Positions 24,728 through 33,618 of a stretch of 64,000 nucleotides of DNA are shown piece by piece; position 1 is the first letter of the stretch; each line of letters opens with the position of its first letter. A program made the position numbers and the translations under genes. The notes under the pieces were generated by a model that saw nothing but the letters and a program-made list of their open reading frames with translations, was not told the origin of the DNA and searched no databases. This DNA comes from a bacterium (lineage in GTDB: Bacteria > 4484-113 > JAGGVC01), in contig JABRWB010000039.1 of NCBI GenBank assembly GCA_039961635.1, forward strand, positions 1 through 64,000, given 5' to 3'.

Positions 24728-26800
24728 TTAGCCGCCTTTCGCCCCGGCGCCGTTGTTTGTGGATTCCGGCGCCCCGGCTCCGTCTTCCCTTCTCTTCTCA
24801 CGGGCAATATCTTCAGGATATTTAACCCTGCTGTGATAAATTCCGGCAAGTACCGATGTGAATGCATCGCGGATCGCGTTTAAATCTTTGATACTGACAT
24901 CGCTTGAGTCGAGTTGGCCGGTGCGGATTTTCTCTTCGAAGATTTCCTTTATTGTTTCGCTCAACTCCTGTTCGCTGGAAATCTCGCGTGCCCGCACAAT
25001 TGCCTCAACGCTGTCCGCAAGGTGAACTATGGTCGTTTCCTTCGTAAACGGAATCGGCCCTGGATATTCAAACTCCTTTGAACTTACCATTTCTTCGCCT
25101 TCTTCGTTTACTGCCTGCTGATAGAAATATTTCATCACGGTTGTACCATGGTGGGTGAGGATAAAGTCGATTATTTCTTCCGGCAACTTGTGCCTGCGTC
25201 CAAGCTCCACTCCGGCTTCTATGTGCTTGAGGATGATTTGGTACGAAGTTCGCGGATTAAGCCTGTTGTGCGGATTTTTGCTTTTATCGTGGATGTTTTC
25301 GGCAAAAAACTGCGGCTGGGCGATCTTGCCTATGTCGTGGTAAAGAGCCCCAACCTTTGCAAGCAACGGATCCGCGTTTACGGCGCGCGCGGCGTCTTCC
25401 GCCATATGCGCCATAACAACGGAATGATTGTAAGTTCCGGGCGCTTTGAGATTCATTTGTTGAAGCAGCGCCGAATTGCTGTCCGCGAGTTCAAGCAGCT
25501 TTGTTTGAGTTAATTCCAAGGCGAATTGATCAAGCAATGACTGCGAACCTAATGCAAAAATCGCGGCGGCAATGCCACTGGCTGCGGCGACGATGAAAGG
25601 CGTCACCGAAAGCGTCTGGACGCCAACCAGGATGACGATACCAACCAGGTAAACATTGATCGCGGCCAGGATGAAACCGAGGGCGATTATCCTGCGCCTG
25701 TCGCTGGTTCGCGACAGAAAGACAGGGCTCGCGACGCATCCGACTACATTGTATATGAGCAAATCGGTGTTGAAACCGAACAGCCAGCTTACAAGAAGGG
25801 CTATCGAGCCGAAAAGGTAAAGCGAAAAAATCGGATCGAAAACGACGCACGTTATGATGCTTGCTGCGATGAGCGGGGCGGAAACCGCGAAGTACGCATT
25901 TTCCAATGGTATGCGCATTATCACAAGCGAGAGAAGAAGACTGAAAATGACTATGGCCAGAATCACGGACATCGAGCGCGGTGCGTTCCAAAGCGTTTTC
26001 TTGAATTTGTGCAGGTAATATGCCCAAATAATGAGCATAATTAAAAACATCAGCGAAAGCCCGCTGAAAGTTAATAGATCCTGGCGTTTTTGCGCATCCT
26101 TAACGGCTTTCTGCTTGTCTAGAACCTGCGTTGTAACGCGTTGGCCTTCGGAGATGATAATGTCGCCCTTGCTGATTTTGAAAGTAAAGAAGTCGCGAAA
26201 CAGCTCTTCGGGATCGGCGCTCTTGTAACTTACCAAATTCGGTCTTAAGAAATACGCGGATATTTGTTCCGGGATTCTAATGTATATGTTTTCAGCGTTG
26301 CTCTGGATCGCCTCTACGCTTTCCGAATCCATCGGGGATGAAAGCTGTTGGCGCAAGAGCTTTACAGCTTCGGTTTGATATTCCGCGAGGACTGCTGAAT
26401 CCGTGTCGAGCAGCTTTTTGATGAGCAGGCTCGAAGGCGGATACTTCGCTTCCAGCTGCAACGCTTTGGAGTTGAAAGGCAGCTCGCTCTTTTGCAGGAT
26501 TGCGATGTCGTCGAAAAAAGAGTTGACTTCCTTAACCGCGGTTTCCGCGACGGTTGGATCGAGCACCCATCCTTCCGAAGCTCGTTTCATTACTTCGCCG
26601 AACTGCTCGCTGTCCACCCATTCTGCGTCGGCGGGACTCGCAATGGTAAAGGGCACTATCTGGCCCGGCACAAGCTTAATAGGAAATACAAACAGATGCG
26701 CATAAAACAAGCCGGTAACGCAAACAAATGCCGCGGCGCCGAGGGCGACGCGCTGCATCACGAATATCCTGCGCCGCCTCGCCTCCGCCCGCCTTTGCAC
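24728..26800 (-). CDS. 7TM-HD phosphodiesterase, PgpH/YqfF family
   Basis: A membrane protein of 690 residues. The order is an N-terminal helix, a large extracytoplasmic 7TMR-HDED domain (about 45-265), seven membrane helices (about 270-460), and a cytoplasmic HD domain (about 480-640). The HD site shows GTYNHSVVMAHMAE, VGALYHDIGKIAQP, HIEAGVELGRRH, LTHHGTTVM and HLADSVEAIVRA. Characterised members hydrolyse cyclic di-AMP, so that is the likely substrate, though it has not been shown for this protein. The start is GTG two bases after the phoH stop. The ybeY gene that commonly follows phoH and pgpH is not found downstream. Confidence 0.87.
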   Translation of the reverse strand: MQRRAEARRRRIFVMQRVALGAAAFVCVTGLFYAHLFVFPIKLVPGQIVPFTIASPADAEWVDSEQFGEVMKRASEGWVLDPTVAETAVKEVNSFFDDIAILQKSELPFNSKALQLEAKYPPSSLLIKKLLDTDSAVLAEYQTEAVKLLRQQLSSPMDSESVEAIQSNAENIYIRIPEQISAYFLRPNLVSYKSADPEELFRDFFTFKISKGDIIISEGQRVTTQVLDKQKAVKDAQKRQDLLTFSGLSLMFLIMLIIWAYYLHKFKKTLWNAPRSMSVILAIVIFSLLLSLVIMRIPLENAYFAVSAPLIAASIITCVVFDPIFSLYLFGSIALLVSWLFGFNTDLLIYNVVGCVASPVFLSRTSDRRRIIALGFILAAINVYLVGIVILVGVQTLSVTPFIVAAASGIAAAIFALGSQSLLDQFALELTQTKLLELADSNSALLQQMNLKAPGTYNHSVVMAHMAEDAARAVNADPLLAKVGALYHDIGKIAQPQFFAENIHDKSKNPHNRLNPRTSYQIILKHIEAGVELGRRHKLPEEIIDFILTHHGTTVMKYFYQQAVNEEGEEMVSSKEFEYPGPIPFTKETTIVHLADSVEAIVRAREISSEQELSETIKEIFEEKIRTGQLDSSDVSIKDLNAIRDAFTSVLAGIYHSRVKYPEDIAREKRREDGAGAPESTNNGAGAKGG

Positions 26801-26802
26801 GA

Positions 26803-27681
26803 CTATTCCTCCTCTCGGCGCTTGTTGTTGCGGACGCCGTTGGGCTGTTCGCCGTGAACCGCCTCGAATTGCTCGTACGCATTGACGATGCGCTGCACAA
26901 GGGGATGCCTGACAACATCTTTGTCACTGAGCTCGACCACTCCGATGCCTTCCCCAAGTCTGCTCAAAAGTTTCAGCGCAGTAAGAAATCCGCTTTTTTT
27001 GTTTGATTCCAAATCGACTTGGGTTATGTCCCCGGTCACGACAACTTTTGAGTTGCGCCCCATGCGGGTTAGGAACATTTTCATTTGGGCGTACGTCGTA
27101 TTCTGGGCTTCATCCAAGATTATGAAGCTGTTGTTTAGGCTGCGGCCGCGCATGAAGGCCAGCGGCGCGACTTCAATGACGTTTTGCTCCACGAGCTTTC
27201 GCACACGCTCGAATTTGAGCAGGTCGTTGAGAGCGTCGAACAGGGGGACGAGGTAAGGATTGACTTTTTCCTGCATCGTTCCAGGCAGAAATCCCAAGCT
27301 TTCTCCAGCCTCCACCGCAGGGCGACAGAGCACGATGCGGCGCACAAGTTCGCGCTTGAAATAGCTGACCGCCATCGCCACCGCAAGGTACGTCTTTCCG
27401 GTGCCCGCGGGGCCGTAGCAAAGCGTCAGGTCGCTCGCCTCCATCGTGTCCAGATATTTCCGCTGGCCGTCGGTCTTCGGCCCGAAGTGCGGGATGTGCG
27501 AAATGTAGGCGGATGGCGCTTCGACCTCGACATCGCTCAGGTAGACCTGCACTGTGTCTTCTTCCAGAAATCCCCTTGCTCGAATGTCTTCGAGCATCTT
27601 ATCGAGAATCTCCCTCGCCGCCTCCACGCGTTGATGTTCTCCGCTGACTACGACGTCCAATCCGCGCGTGTATACCTTCAC
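26803..27681 (-). CDS. phoH: PhoH-family ATPase (N-terminus uncertain)
   Basis: A PhoH-like P-loop NTPase; from GTG 27681 it has 292 residues. Walker A is GPAGTGKTYLA, followed by RRIVLCRPAVEAGESLGFLPG and the Walker B region SFIILDEAQNTT with MFLTRMGRNSKVVVTGD. The frame stays open upstream to a stop at 27790-27792, and that stretch translates to a typical PhoH N-terminus (VSSYDELQELFGDFDSNL, then HIKKNLKVKV). It has no ATG, GTG or TTG, so the real start may be a rare codon overlapping the end of mtaB. The gene belongs to the mtaB-phoH-pgpH run. Confidence 0.88.
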   Translation of the reverse strand: MKVYTRGLDVVVSGEHQRVEAAREILDKMLEDIRARGFLEEDTVQVYLSDVEVEAPSAYISHIPHFGPKTDGQRKYLDTMEASDLTLCYGPAGTGKTYLAVAMAVSYFKRELVRRIVLCRPAVEAGESLGFLPGTMQEKVNPYLVPLFDALNDLLKFERVRKLVEQNVIEVAPLAFMRGRSLNNSFIILDEAQNTTYAQMKMFLTRMGRNSKVVVTGDITQVDLESNKKSGFLTALKLLSRLGEGIGVVELSDKDVVRHPLVQRIVNAYEQFEAVHGEQPNGVRNNKRREEE

Positions 27682-27779
27682 CTTGAGGTTTTTTTTGATA
27701 TGGCGAAGATTGGAATCGAAATCGCCAAAAAGCTCCTGCAGCTCGTCGTAGCTGGAGACTTTGATTACAGTATTTGATT

Positions 27780-29123
27780 CTATGTCGAATCACCCGCCGC
27801 AAGGCGCGAATAAATTTGCAACTCCTGAAATGAATGACAAGAATCACTATTGGAATTTGCCGCTGGTTCCCCGAATAACAGGCCGCTTTCCCCGCGCCCG
27901 GTCACGAGCGCGTATTCCAGATTGCCGTTTTGAGTGTTCTCGGTCGGGAATTGAACTCGAAAATACTCTCCGCTGTATCCGCGCGCAGCACCGCCCGAAA
28001 CCTCCTCAACGAGCACCTGCACCGTGCGGCCCAAATGTCTCTGCATCCGAGAGGACGATATTTTATCACCGTACGAAAGCAAAGTGGCTTGGCGAGCGGC
28101 CGCAACGCTCTGGGGCGCTGATTCGTATTCTGCGGCGGCGGTGCCCGGTCTTGGCGAATAACGGAAAGCGTGGATTCGCTCGAATCCTACATCCCGAACA
28201 ACATCCAAAGTGGATCTGAAATCATCCTCTGTTTCGCCCGGGAAACCGACGATAATGTCGGTTGTGATCGAAGCAAAGGGGAAACGCCTTCTGAATTCCG
28301 CCGAGATGCCGATGTACCTGGATAAGGAATACCGTCGGCGCATCCTGCGCAGAATTTCGGGCGAGCCGCTTTGCAACGGAAGATGCAGGTGCGGACAAAC
28401 CGCTGGATGCTCGAAAAGTTCGAAAACGGGGGGCCGCATATCTTCAGGCTCGATGGACGAAATCCGAAGTCTTGCACTCGATTCATAAGCCAAATCCGCA
28501 GCTTCATATACTAGGCTCACAAAACCGCGCCCGTTTTCGTCTGCAAACTTGCCTATGTTGGTTCCGGTAAGCACAATTTCGCATGCGCCGGCGGCCAGTG
28601 CCGCTTCAATCCTGCCCAGCACTTCCTTCCTCGGCAGCGACTCGGCCGGACGAACCTTCGGAATAATGCAGAAACTGCAGTTGCTGGCGCATCCATCCTG
28701 CATTCTCACGAATGCACGCGTTCTTGAATCCAGCGGCGCGCGGGCAGCCGCGGTTACCCTGCCCGTTCGATTGGCCAATTCGTAATCCTTTGCCACATCG
28801 GCCACTCGCGACGCTATATTTGCGAAAGGCAATTCCGACGGATTGAAATGCGCAGCGCGTACCATGCAGCCGGAAAGTACGATTTTAAGTGCCGGATTTA
28901 GTCTTTTTACCCGGCGGACGAATGCGCGCACTTTGGCATCCGCAGTTGCTGTCACGGTGCAGCTGTTTACAATCAGCACACCGCCCGATCCCGTGGGAAT
29001 TTCGTCGGAGCCTTGGATTTCCACAACTCTGGCGCCCGCCCGCGCCAAGCGCTCGCCGCATTCCAACAACTCGGCGGCGTTCACTTTGCATCCGAAATTT
29101 TTAATGAAAAATCGATCCGCCAA
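27780..29123 (-). CDS. mtaB: tRNA t6A37 methylthiotransferase MtaB
   Basis: A radical SAM enzyme of the MiaB/MtaB group that adds a methylthio group to N6-threonylcarbamoyladenosine at position 37 of ANN-decoding tRNAs. The 447 residues comprise an N-terminal UPF0004 domain with three cluster-binding Cys (FGCKVN, NSCTVT, SGCMV), the radical SAM motif CASNCSFC, and a C-terminal TRAM-like region. FGCKVN with NSCTVT favours MtaB over MiaB. The start is TTG 29123. The 133 bases separating it from hrcA upstream show no clear promoter. Confidence 0.88.
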   Translation of the reverse strand: MADRFFIKNFGCKVNAAELLECGERLARAGARVVEIQGSDEIPTGSGGVLIVNSCTVTATADAKVRAFVRRVKRLNPALKIVLSGCMVRAAHFNPSELPFANIASRVADVAKDYELANRTGRVTAAARAPLDSRTRAFVRMQDGCASNCSFCIIPKVRPAESLPRKEVLGRIEAALAAGACEIVLTGTNIGKFADENGRGFVSLVYEAADLAYESSARLRISSIEPEDMRPPVFELFEHPAVCPHLHLPLQSGSPEILRRMRRRYSLSRYIGISAEFRRRFPFASITTDIIVGFPGETEDDFRSTLDVVRDVGFERIHAFRYSPRPGTAAAEYESAPQSVAAARQATLLSYGDKISSSRMQRHLGRTVQVLVEEVSGGAARGYSGEYFRVQFPTENTQNGNLEYALVTGRGESGLLFGEPAANSNSDSCHSFQELQIYSRLAAGDST

Positions 29124-29256
29124 ACAGCTTTAGCGCAGAATACATGCGCCCTCACTCCGGCATTCAACGATTCGACCGGCCGCGGAATTATACCCGATTG
29201 GCCCGCGCGCCTGCACAACAAATTGCTCAAATCCAATTCGTGTTACTGCCATCGCG

Positions 29257-30351
29257 CTAAAGCGAAAGCGGCTCGCGCGTAAATAGCTCTGAAAGGCATT
29301 CGGCTACCACAACGACGAGCGGAATATTCAAATCGTACGTCTGGCGCATCGGGCCGATAACACCGACCGTTCCTGAAGCCGACCCCGGGAGGTAATAGCG
29401 GGAAAGCACCAGTCCGCAAGCCTCCAAATTCGAATTTAAATTTTCGCGTCCTATAACGACGCTGAACTCCTGGTCGCCTAGAACATCCCTAACATAAGTA
29501 TTGAACGACTCTTTGTCGTTTAGGGCGTCGAGAACGCGGTTCATTAGCTGCGCATCTCTAAATTCCGGTTGAGAAAGGAGAGGCCTGGAATCGCTGATAT
29601 ACATCCGCTCAATGCCCTGCCCCAGTTCGTCAAGGAATCCTGTAACACTTTCAATGACGCGATGCGGAAGCCGGCGTACTTCCCGGAAAATCCTGCGGAT
29701 TTGGGACATGTCGATTTCGTTGATGTCCTTGCCGGACAAATAGTTGTTCAGCTGTTCCTTTAGATATGCCAGGATTTGCGGATCCAGCGGCTGCCCCAAA
29801 GTTACCATTTTATGCTTTGTATAGCCCTTTGTTGTTACGACAAGTATCAAGAAGCTGCGCTCCGCGGTTGGAATGAAGTCAACGGAGCGAAGCTTAAGGT
29901 CGGGCAAAACAGGCATGCTTAGCCATGCCGCCTGCCCGCTTTGCTTCGAAAGATGAGTCAGCGTCCAAGATATAAGCTGCGAAAACTCCCTCTCCAATCC
30001 CATCAGCGCCTTTTCTGTTTTCAAATGCTCGTTCGGATCGCTTTCCAGGCTCGCGCGCACTTCGTCCACGAAAAAGCGGTATGCCAAGTCCGTCGGCGTA
30101 CGCCCCGACGCCTGATGTTCCTTGCTGACAAATCCAAGCTCCTCCAAATAGCCGAGCTCGTTTCTGATCGTTGCGCTTGAGAGGTTTAGAAACTCAACCA
30201 GCGCGTTCGATGACACTGGATGTGCCTGACGGACGTAAATTCGAACCAGATTGAGGATGATGGACCGCTGCCGTTGGGTAAGCCTCGAAATCAATTCCGC
30301 CATCCCGTCTGTAAGCAGCCTGATCGATCTGCGCCTTCTGGAGCGTTTCAT
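29257..30351 (-). CDS. hrcA: Heat-inducible transcription repressor HrcA
   Basis: A repressor of chaperone genes that binds CIRCE operators; 364 residues. The N-terminal winged-helix domain carries RQRSIILNLVRIYVRQAHPVSS and the recognition segment SSATIRNELGYLEELGFV, followed by the family motif SGRTPTDLAYRFFVDE. The GAF-like domain follows, and the conserved C-terminal core reads VGVIGPMRQTYDLNIPLV. An Arg-rich tail precedes the DNA-binding domain. No grpE, dnaK or dnaJ is nearby, and I saw no CIRCE repeat in the window. It starts 11 bases after the peptidyl-prolyl isomerase gene. Confidence 0.95.
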   Translation of the reverse strand: MKRSRRRRSIRLLTDGMAELISRLTQRQRSIILNLVRIYVRQAHPVSSNALVEFLNLSSATIRNELGYLEELGFVSKEHQASGRTPTDLAYRFFVDEVRASLESDPNEHLKTEKALMGLEREFSQLISWTLTHLSKQSGQAAWLSMPVLPDLKLRSVDFIPTAERSFLILVVTTKGYTKHKMVTLGQPLDPQILAYLKEQLNNYLSGKDINEIDMSQIRRIFREVRRLPHRVIESVTGFLDELGQGIERMYISDSRPLLSQPEFRDAQLMNRVLDALNDKESFNTYVRDVLGDQEFSVVIGRENLNSNLEACGLVLSRYYLPGSASGTVGVIGPMRQTYDLNIPLVVVVAECLSELFTREPLSL

Positions 30352-30362
30352 ATTCCGGACAC

Positions 30363-31262
30363 CTACTCCGCAACAACCACTCGAATGAGTTTGTCATCTT
30401 GGACCAGCGAATTTACTATGTCCATTCCGGAAACCACCTTGGCGAATACGGTGAAGTCGCGGTCTAAATGTTCGTTGTAACCGAGGTTTATGAAAAAGTC
30501 CACGCGCGCGCTGTCCTTGATATATCCGCCGACGGTGGAAGGCTGCTTGCCCAAAGCCATAGTTCCCGCTTCATTCCTCGCGTAGTTGGGTTCATCCAAA
30601 ATTTTGCCGACCGAATCCGCAAGCTTCGACTTTTTTTTGGCTTCTTCCGGCCATCGTTCAGCGTTGTAACCCGTCTTTGCAAGCTCGGCATGCGTCAGCG
30701 GCTGGCCACCTTGCACGATGGATAGTTTGTCTTCTTTCACAACCCTGTGAAAATAGACTCCATCGTACACACCAAGCGAAACGTACTTTAAAAATGCGGC
30801 GGCCGCATTAGGTGCAATTTCCGGATACACCTCCACCTTGAATGTGCCTTTTTCGGTCTCGAACAACAGAGTTATTATTTCGTTTTGATTTTTCCCGAGG
30901 TCGCTGTAGCTCCATAACTGGCCGGTGGGAGGAAGCGGCGTTTTCACGCCGGTATCCTCGGGATTGGCCTCGGTTGCATCGGTCGCCTGCGCCGCGTCGT
31001 CCGCATTTTCAGCGGCTGGCGTCTCTTGACCCTCGCCGCCTTCTGGCGATTCCGCCGTTTCACCTTCCGCGGGCGCTGGCTGGCCGCCGTTTTCGACCGA
31101 GGCATCGTCCCCGTCCGAAGGCTGCTCCTCGACAGTCTCCGCTGTGGGAGAAGCCGCGTTTTCGCCGCCCTCCGCGGGTTGAGGCGCCTTTTTGGGGCAG
31201 GCCGTCAACGCGAGCGTGACTGCCGCAATGCAAAACAGAGCCAAAAGCAATTTGCCGTTCAT
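30363..31262 (-). CDS. Cyclophilin-type peptidyl-prolyl isomerase lipoprotein
   Basis: A 299-residue protein. The signal sequence ends in the lipobox LTAC. A Glu/Ala/Pro/Gly-rich linker of about 80 residues without predicted structure follows, then a cyclophilin domain at about 135-299. Recognisable parts are FKVEVYPEIAPNAAAAFLKYV, GVYFHRVV, the active-site neighbourhood (IVQGGQP), AGTMALGKQPSTVGGY and FTVFAKVVSGMDIVNSL. It is expected to assist folding on the outer side of the inner membrane. The start is ATG 31262; it is first in the run with hrcA and divergent from dapF. Confidence 0.9.
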   Translation of the reverse strand: MNGKLLLALFCIAAVTLALTACPKKAPQPAEGGENAASPTAETVEEQPSDGDDASVENGGQPAPAEGETAESPEGGEGQETPAAENADDAAQATDATEANPEDTGVKTPLPPTGQLWSYSDLGKNQNEIITLLFETEKGTFKVEVYPEIAPNAAAAFLKYVSLGVYDGVYFHRVVKEDKLSIVQGGQPLTHAELAKTGYNAERWPEEAKKKSKLADSVGKILDEPNYARNEAGTMALGKQPSTVGGYIKDSARVDFFINLGYNEHLDRDFTVFAKVVSGMDIVNSLVQDDKLIRVVVAE

Positions 31263-31348
31263 CGAATTTCACCCCGCTTCTCGAAGGAGCATTTATTATC
31301 GCGCAAATGAACGCCGTTTCGGCATTCGGGGGTGTTTGACCGCTCGGC

Positions 31349-31354
31349 TATAAT
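31349..31354 (+). promoter_or_regulatory. Leaderless -10 box of dapF
   Basis: Perfect TATAAT followed by TCCCCC and the GTG start at 31361, so the predicted first transcribed base is the G of GTG. No ribosome binding site is present. The ltaE promoter has nearly the same spacer (TCCCCG). Confidence 0.7.
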
Positions 31355-31360
31355 TCCCCC

Positions 31361-32290
31361 GTGGAACTACGGTTTGAAAAAATGCACGGCCTGGGCAACG
31401 ACTTCGTCGTTGTGGATGGCACTTCGGATCTATTCGCCGAAAGGGAGGATTCAAATTGGCGTACAAGCTTGGTGGATAAGCTTACCGAATCCGCCTGCGC
31501 AATCTGCAATCGCAGATTCGGCATAGGCGCGGATGGATTGATCCTTGTGCTGCCTAGCGCCACAGCTGACTTCAAAATGCATTATGTCAATTCGGACGGC
31601 AGCATTTCGCCTATGTGCGGAAATGGCGTTCGATGCGTCGGGAAATTCGTATTCGACCATGGGCTTTGGGACAAGGAGTCGCTTGCCCTCGAAACCGGCT
31701 CCGGTATTTTGCACTTGGACTTGACGATTCACAAAAGCAAAGTTTCCGCGGTGAAAGTAAGCATGGGCACGCCATCGTTCGATGCCGCGTCACTTCCGGC
31801 CATATTTCCGGACGGGTCTAAGAACCTTATCGAAAAAAGCCTATCCGCCGGTGGAGAAAAACTGATTGCCACCTGCCTTTCAGTCGGCAATCCGCATTGC
31901 GTTACATTTCTCGACGAAGGGCTATCGGTCGACGATTATCCGGTTTATCGTGTCGGAAAGGCGATAGAGAACGCGACGGACGTTTTTCCGGAGCGAGTGA
32001 ACGTGGAATTCGCGAAAATGCGCGGAAACGATTCCATAGATTTGAGGGTCTGGGAACGCGGTTGCGGAGAAACGCTGGCATGCGGAAGCGGCGCTTGCGC
32101 GACGGTGGCAGCCGCGGTCGCGACCGGTCGGGTTGCGCCCGGAGCAGAGGTTGCGGTACGGCTTCCCGGAGGAATCCTAAACATCAGCTGGTCGGGAAAC
32201 GCGGGGGATTCCATTTTGATGTCCGGGCCGGCCGTTTCCGTTTATTCCGGCTTTTTCGATCCCGATGCTTTTTCAGCAAGCAGAAGTTGA
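31361..32290 (+). CDS. dapF: Diaminopimelate epimerase
   Basis: Interconverts LL- and meso-diaminopimelate for lysine and peptidoglycan synthesis. At 309 residues it shows both halves of the duplicated fold with the two catalytic cysteines: SPMCGNGVRC and TLACGSGACA. The N-terminus KMHGLGNDFVVVDG is diagnostic. The GTG start at 31361 lacks a Shine-Dalgarno sequence and is six bases from TATAAT, so the mRNA is probably leaderless. mtaP follows after 15 bases with a strong site of its own. Confidence 0.97.
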   Translation: MELRFEKMHGLGNDFVVVDGTSDLFAEREDSNWRTSLVDKLTESACAICNRRFGIGADGLILVLPSATADFKMHYVNSDGSISPMCGNGVRCVGKFVFDHGLWDKESLALETGSGILHLDLTIHKSKVSAVKVSMGTPSFDAASLPAIFPDGSKNLIEKSLSAGGEKLIATCLSVGNPHCVTFLDEGLSVDDYPVYRVGKAIENATDVFPERVNVEFAKMRGNDSIDLRVWERGCGETLACGSGACATVAAAVATGRVAPGAEVAVRLPGGILNISWSGNAGDSILMSGPAVSVYSGFFDPDAFSASRS

Positions 32291-32305
32291 ACACCAGGAG
32301 GGGTT

Positions 32306-33121
32306 ATGGAATTGCCTAGGGCGAAGATTGGAGTTTTCGGCGGAAGCGGGCTTTACGCGTTGATGGAAGGCGCGCAGGAGGTCCCGATTGACACACCTTA
32401 CGCGCATCCTTCGGGATTCATTACCGTTGGAGAGATTTCGGGAAAATCCGTTGCGTTTCTGCCGAGACATGGCAGGAAGCATCAATACCCACCACATATG
32501 GTCAATTTCCGGGCAAACCTGTGGGCATTCAAGCAACTGGGCGTCCGCCAAATCATCGGCCCGTGCGCGGCGGGGAGTCTTCAGCCGCATGTAAAGGTCG
32601 GAGACTTCGTGATAAGCGATCAGTTGGTTGACCGAACGACAACGCGCGTGACTTCTTTTTACGACGGTCCTGCAACAACACATGTCAGTTTTGCGGAGCC
32701 TTACTGCCCCAGGATGAGAGAGCTTGCTATTGAGGCTTGCAAAAGGGCGGGAGTGACTGCTCATCCCAAGGGAACGGTAGTTGTTGTGGAGGGGCCCAGG
32801 TTTTCGACGAAAGCGGAAAGCCGATGGTATTCCTCGATGGGCTGGGAAGTCATCAATATGACGCAGTTTCCGGAAGCACTTTTGGCCCGCGAGCTGGAAA
32901 TGTGCTACGTAAACATCGCAATGATTACCGACTACGATTCTGGCTTGGAGGGAAGGCCGGATATTCAGCCTGTCACAAACGATGAAGTTCTTCGCGTTTT
33001 CAGGGAAAACCTGGAAAAGCTGAAAAAGATAATCGCCGAGTTAATCGCCCTTCTGCCGGACGAACCTCCGGATGACCAATGCCCCTGCCCCACGGCGTTG
33101 AAAGGCGCGGTTTTTGGCTGA
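32306..33121 (+). CDS. mtaP: S-methyl-5'-thioadenosine phosphorylase family protein
   Basis: A purine nucleoside phosphorylase-type enzyme of 271 residues, most likely releasing adenine and methylthioribose-1-phosphate from methylthioadenosine. Motifs are GVFGGSGLYAL, FLPRHGRKHQYPPHMVNFRANLWA, VVEGPRFSTKAESRWY and INMTQFPEALLARELEMCY followed by TDYDSG. Close relatives include methylthioinosine phosphorylases, so substrate choice is not certain. The start is ATG 32306 with AGGAGGGG upstream. The C-terminus carries an extra CPCP segment. Confidence 0.9.
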   Translation: MELPRAKIGVFGGSGLYALMEGAQEVPIDTPYAHPSGFITVGEISGKSVAFLPRHGRKHQYPPHMVNFRANLWAFKQLGVRQIIGPCAAGSLQPHVKVGDFVISDQLVDRTTTRVTSFYDGPATTHVSFAEPYCPRMRELAIEACKRAGVTAHPKGTVVVVEGPRFSTKAESRWYSSMGWEVINMTQFPEALLARELEMCYVNIAMITDYDSGLEGRPDIQPVTNDEVLRVFRENLEKLKKIIAELIALLPDEPPDDQCPCPTALKGAVFG

Positions 33122-33150
33122 TTTGAGCAGTATGCAAATTGAGATTATGC

Positions 33151-33618
33151 TTAAGCCTGCCTGCGAGGAACGTGTCTGTCCGAGCTGTCGATGATTATAG
33201 TTACCGGCCCGTCGCAATCGGCGGCGATTTTCATATGTGCTCCGAATACGCCGCTTGCAGTTTCAATTCCGCGCGCGCGAAGCTCCTCAATCATCATCAC
33301 CAAAAGCGGTTCAGCCTCTTCGGGCGGAGCATAACCTGCAAAACTGGGCCTGTTCCCGCGTCGCGTGTTGGCGAACAGCGTAAACTGGCTTACAACGAGC
33401 ACTTGGCCGTTGACTTCTGAAATAGAAAGATTCATTTTTCCTGATTCATCTTCGAAAATCCTTAGCTTGGCAATTTTATCCGCAAGATACAAAGCGTCTT
33501 CGGGAACATCGCCCTCCGCCACGCCCGCAAGAACAAAATAGCCCTTTCCTATTGAAGTTGTTCGGCCCCCTTCGGCCGTAAGAATGGCGCAATTCACGCG
33601 TTGTACGATTACTTTCAT
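33151..33618 (-). CDS. dtd: D-aminoacyl-tRNA deacylase
   Basis: Removes D-amino acids (and glycine from tRNA-Ala) wrongly attached to tRNA. At 155 residues it is of family length, with MKVIVQRV at the N-terminus, the active-site SQFTLFANTRRGNRPSF, and the second conserved segment GVFGAHMKIAADCDGPVTIIIDS. The start overlaps the last codons of rel (ATG 33618 versus rel ending at 33615), a four-base ATGA-type overlap that implies translational coupling. Confidence 0.95.
   Translation of the reverse strand: MKVIVQRVNCAILTAEGGRTTSIGKGYFVLAGVAEGDVPEDALYLADKIAKLRIFEDESGKMNLSISEVNGQVLVVSQFTLFANTRRGNRPSFAGYAPPEEAEPLLVMMIEELRARGIETASGVFGAHMKIAADCDGPVTIIIDSSDRHVPRRQA

Noticed and set aside
29257-31262. 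CIRCE operator for HrcA
   Set aside because: No TTAGCACTC-N9-GAGTGCTAA-like repeat was seen near hrcA or elsewhere in the window.
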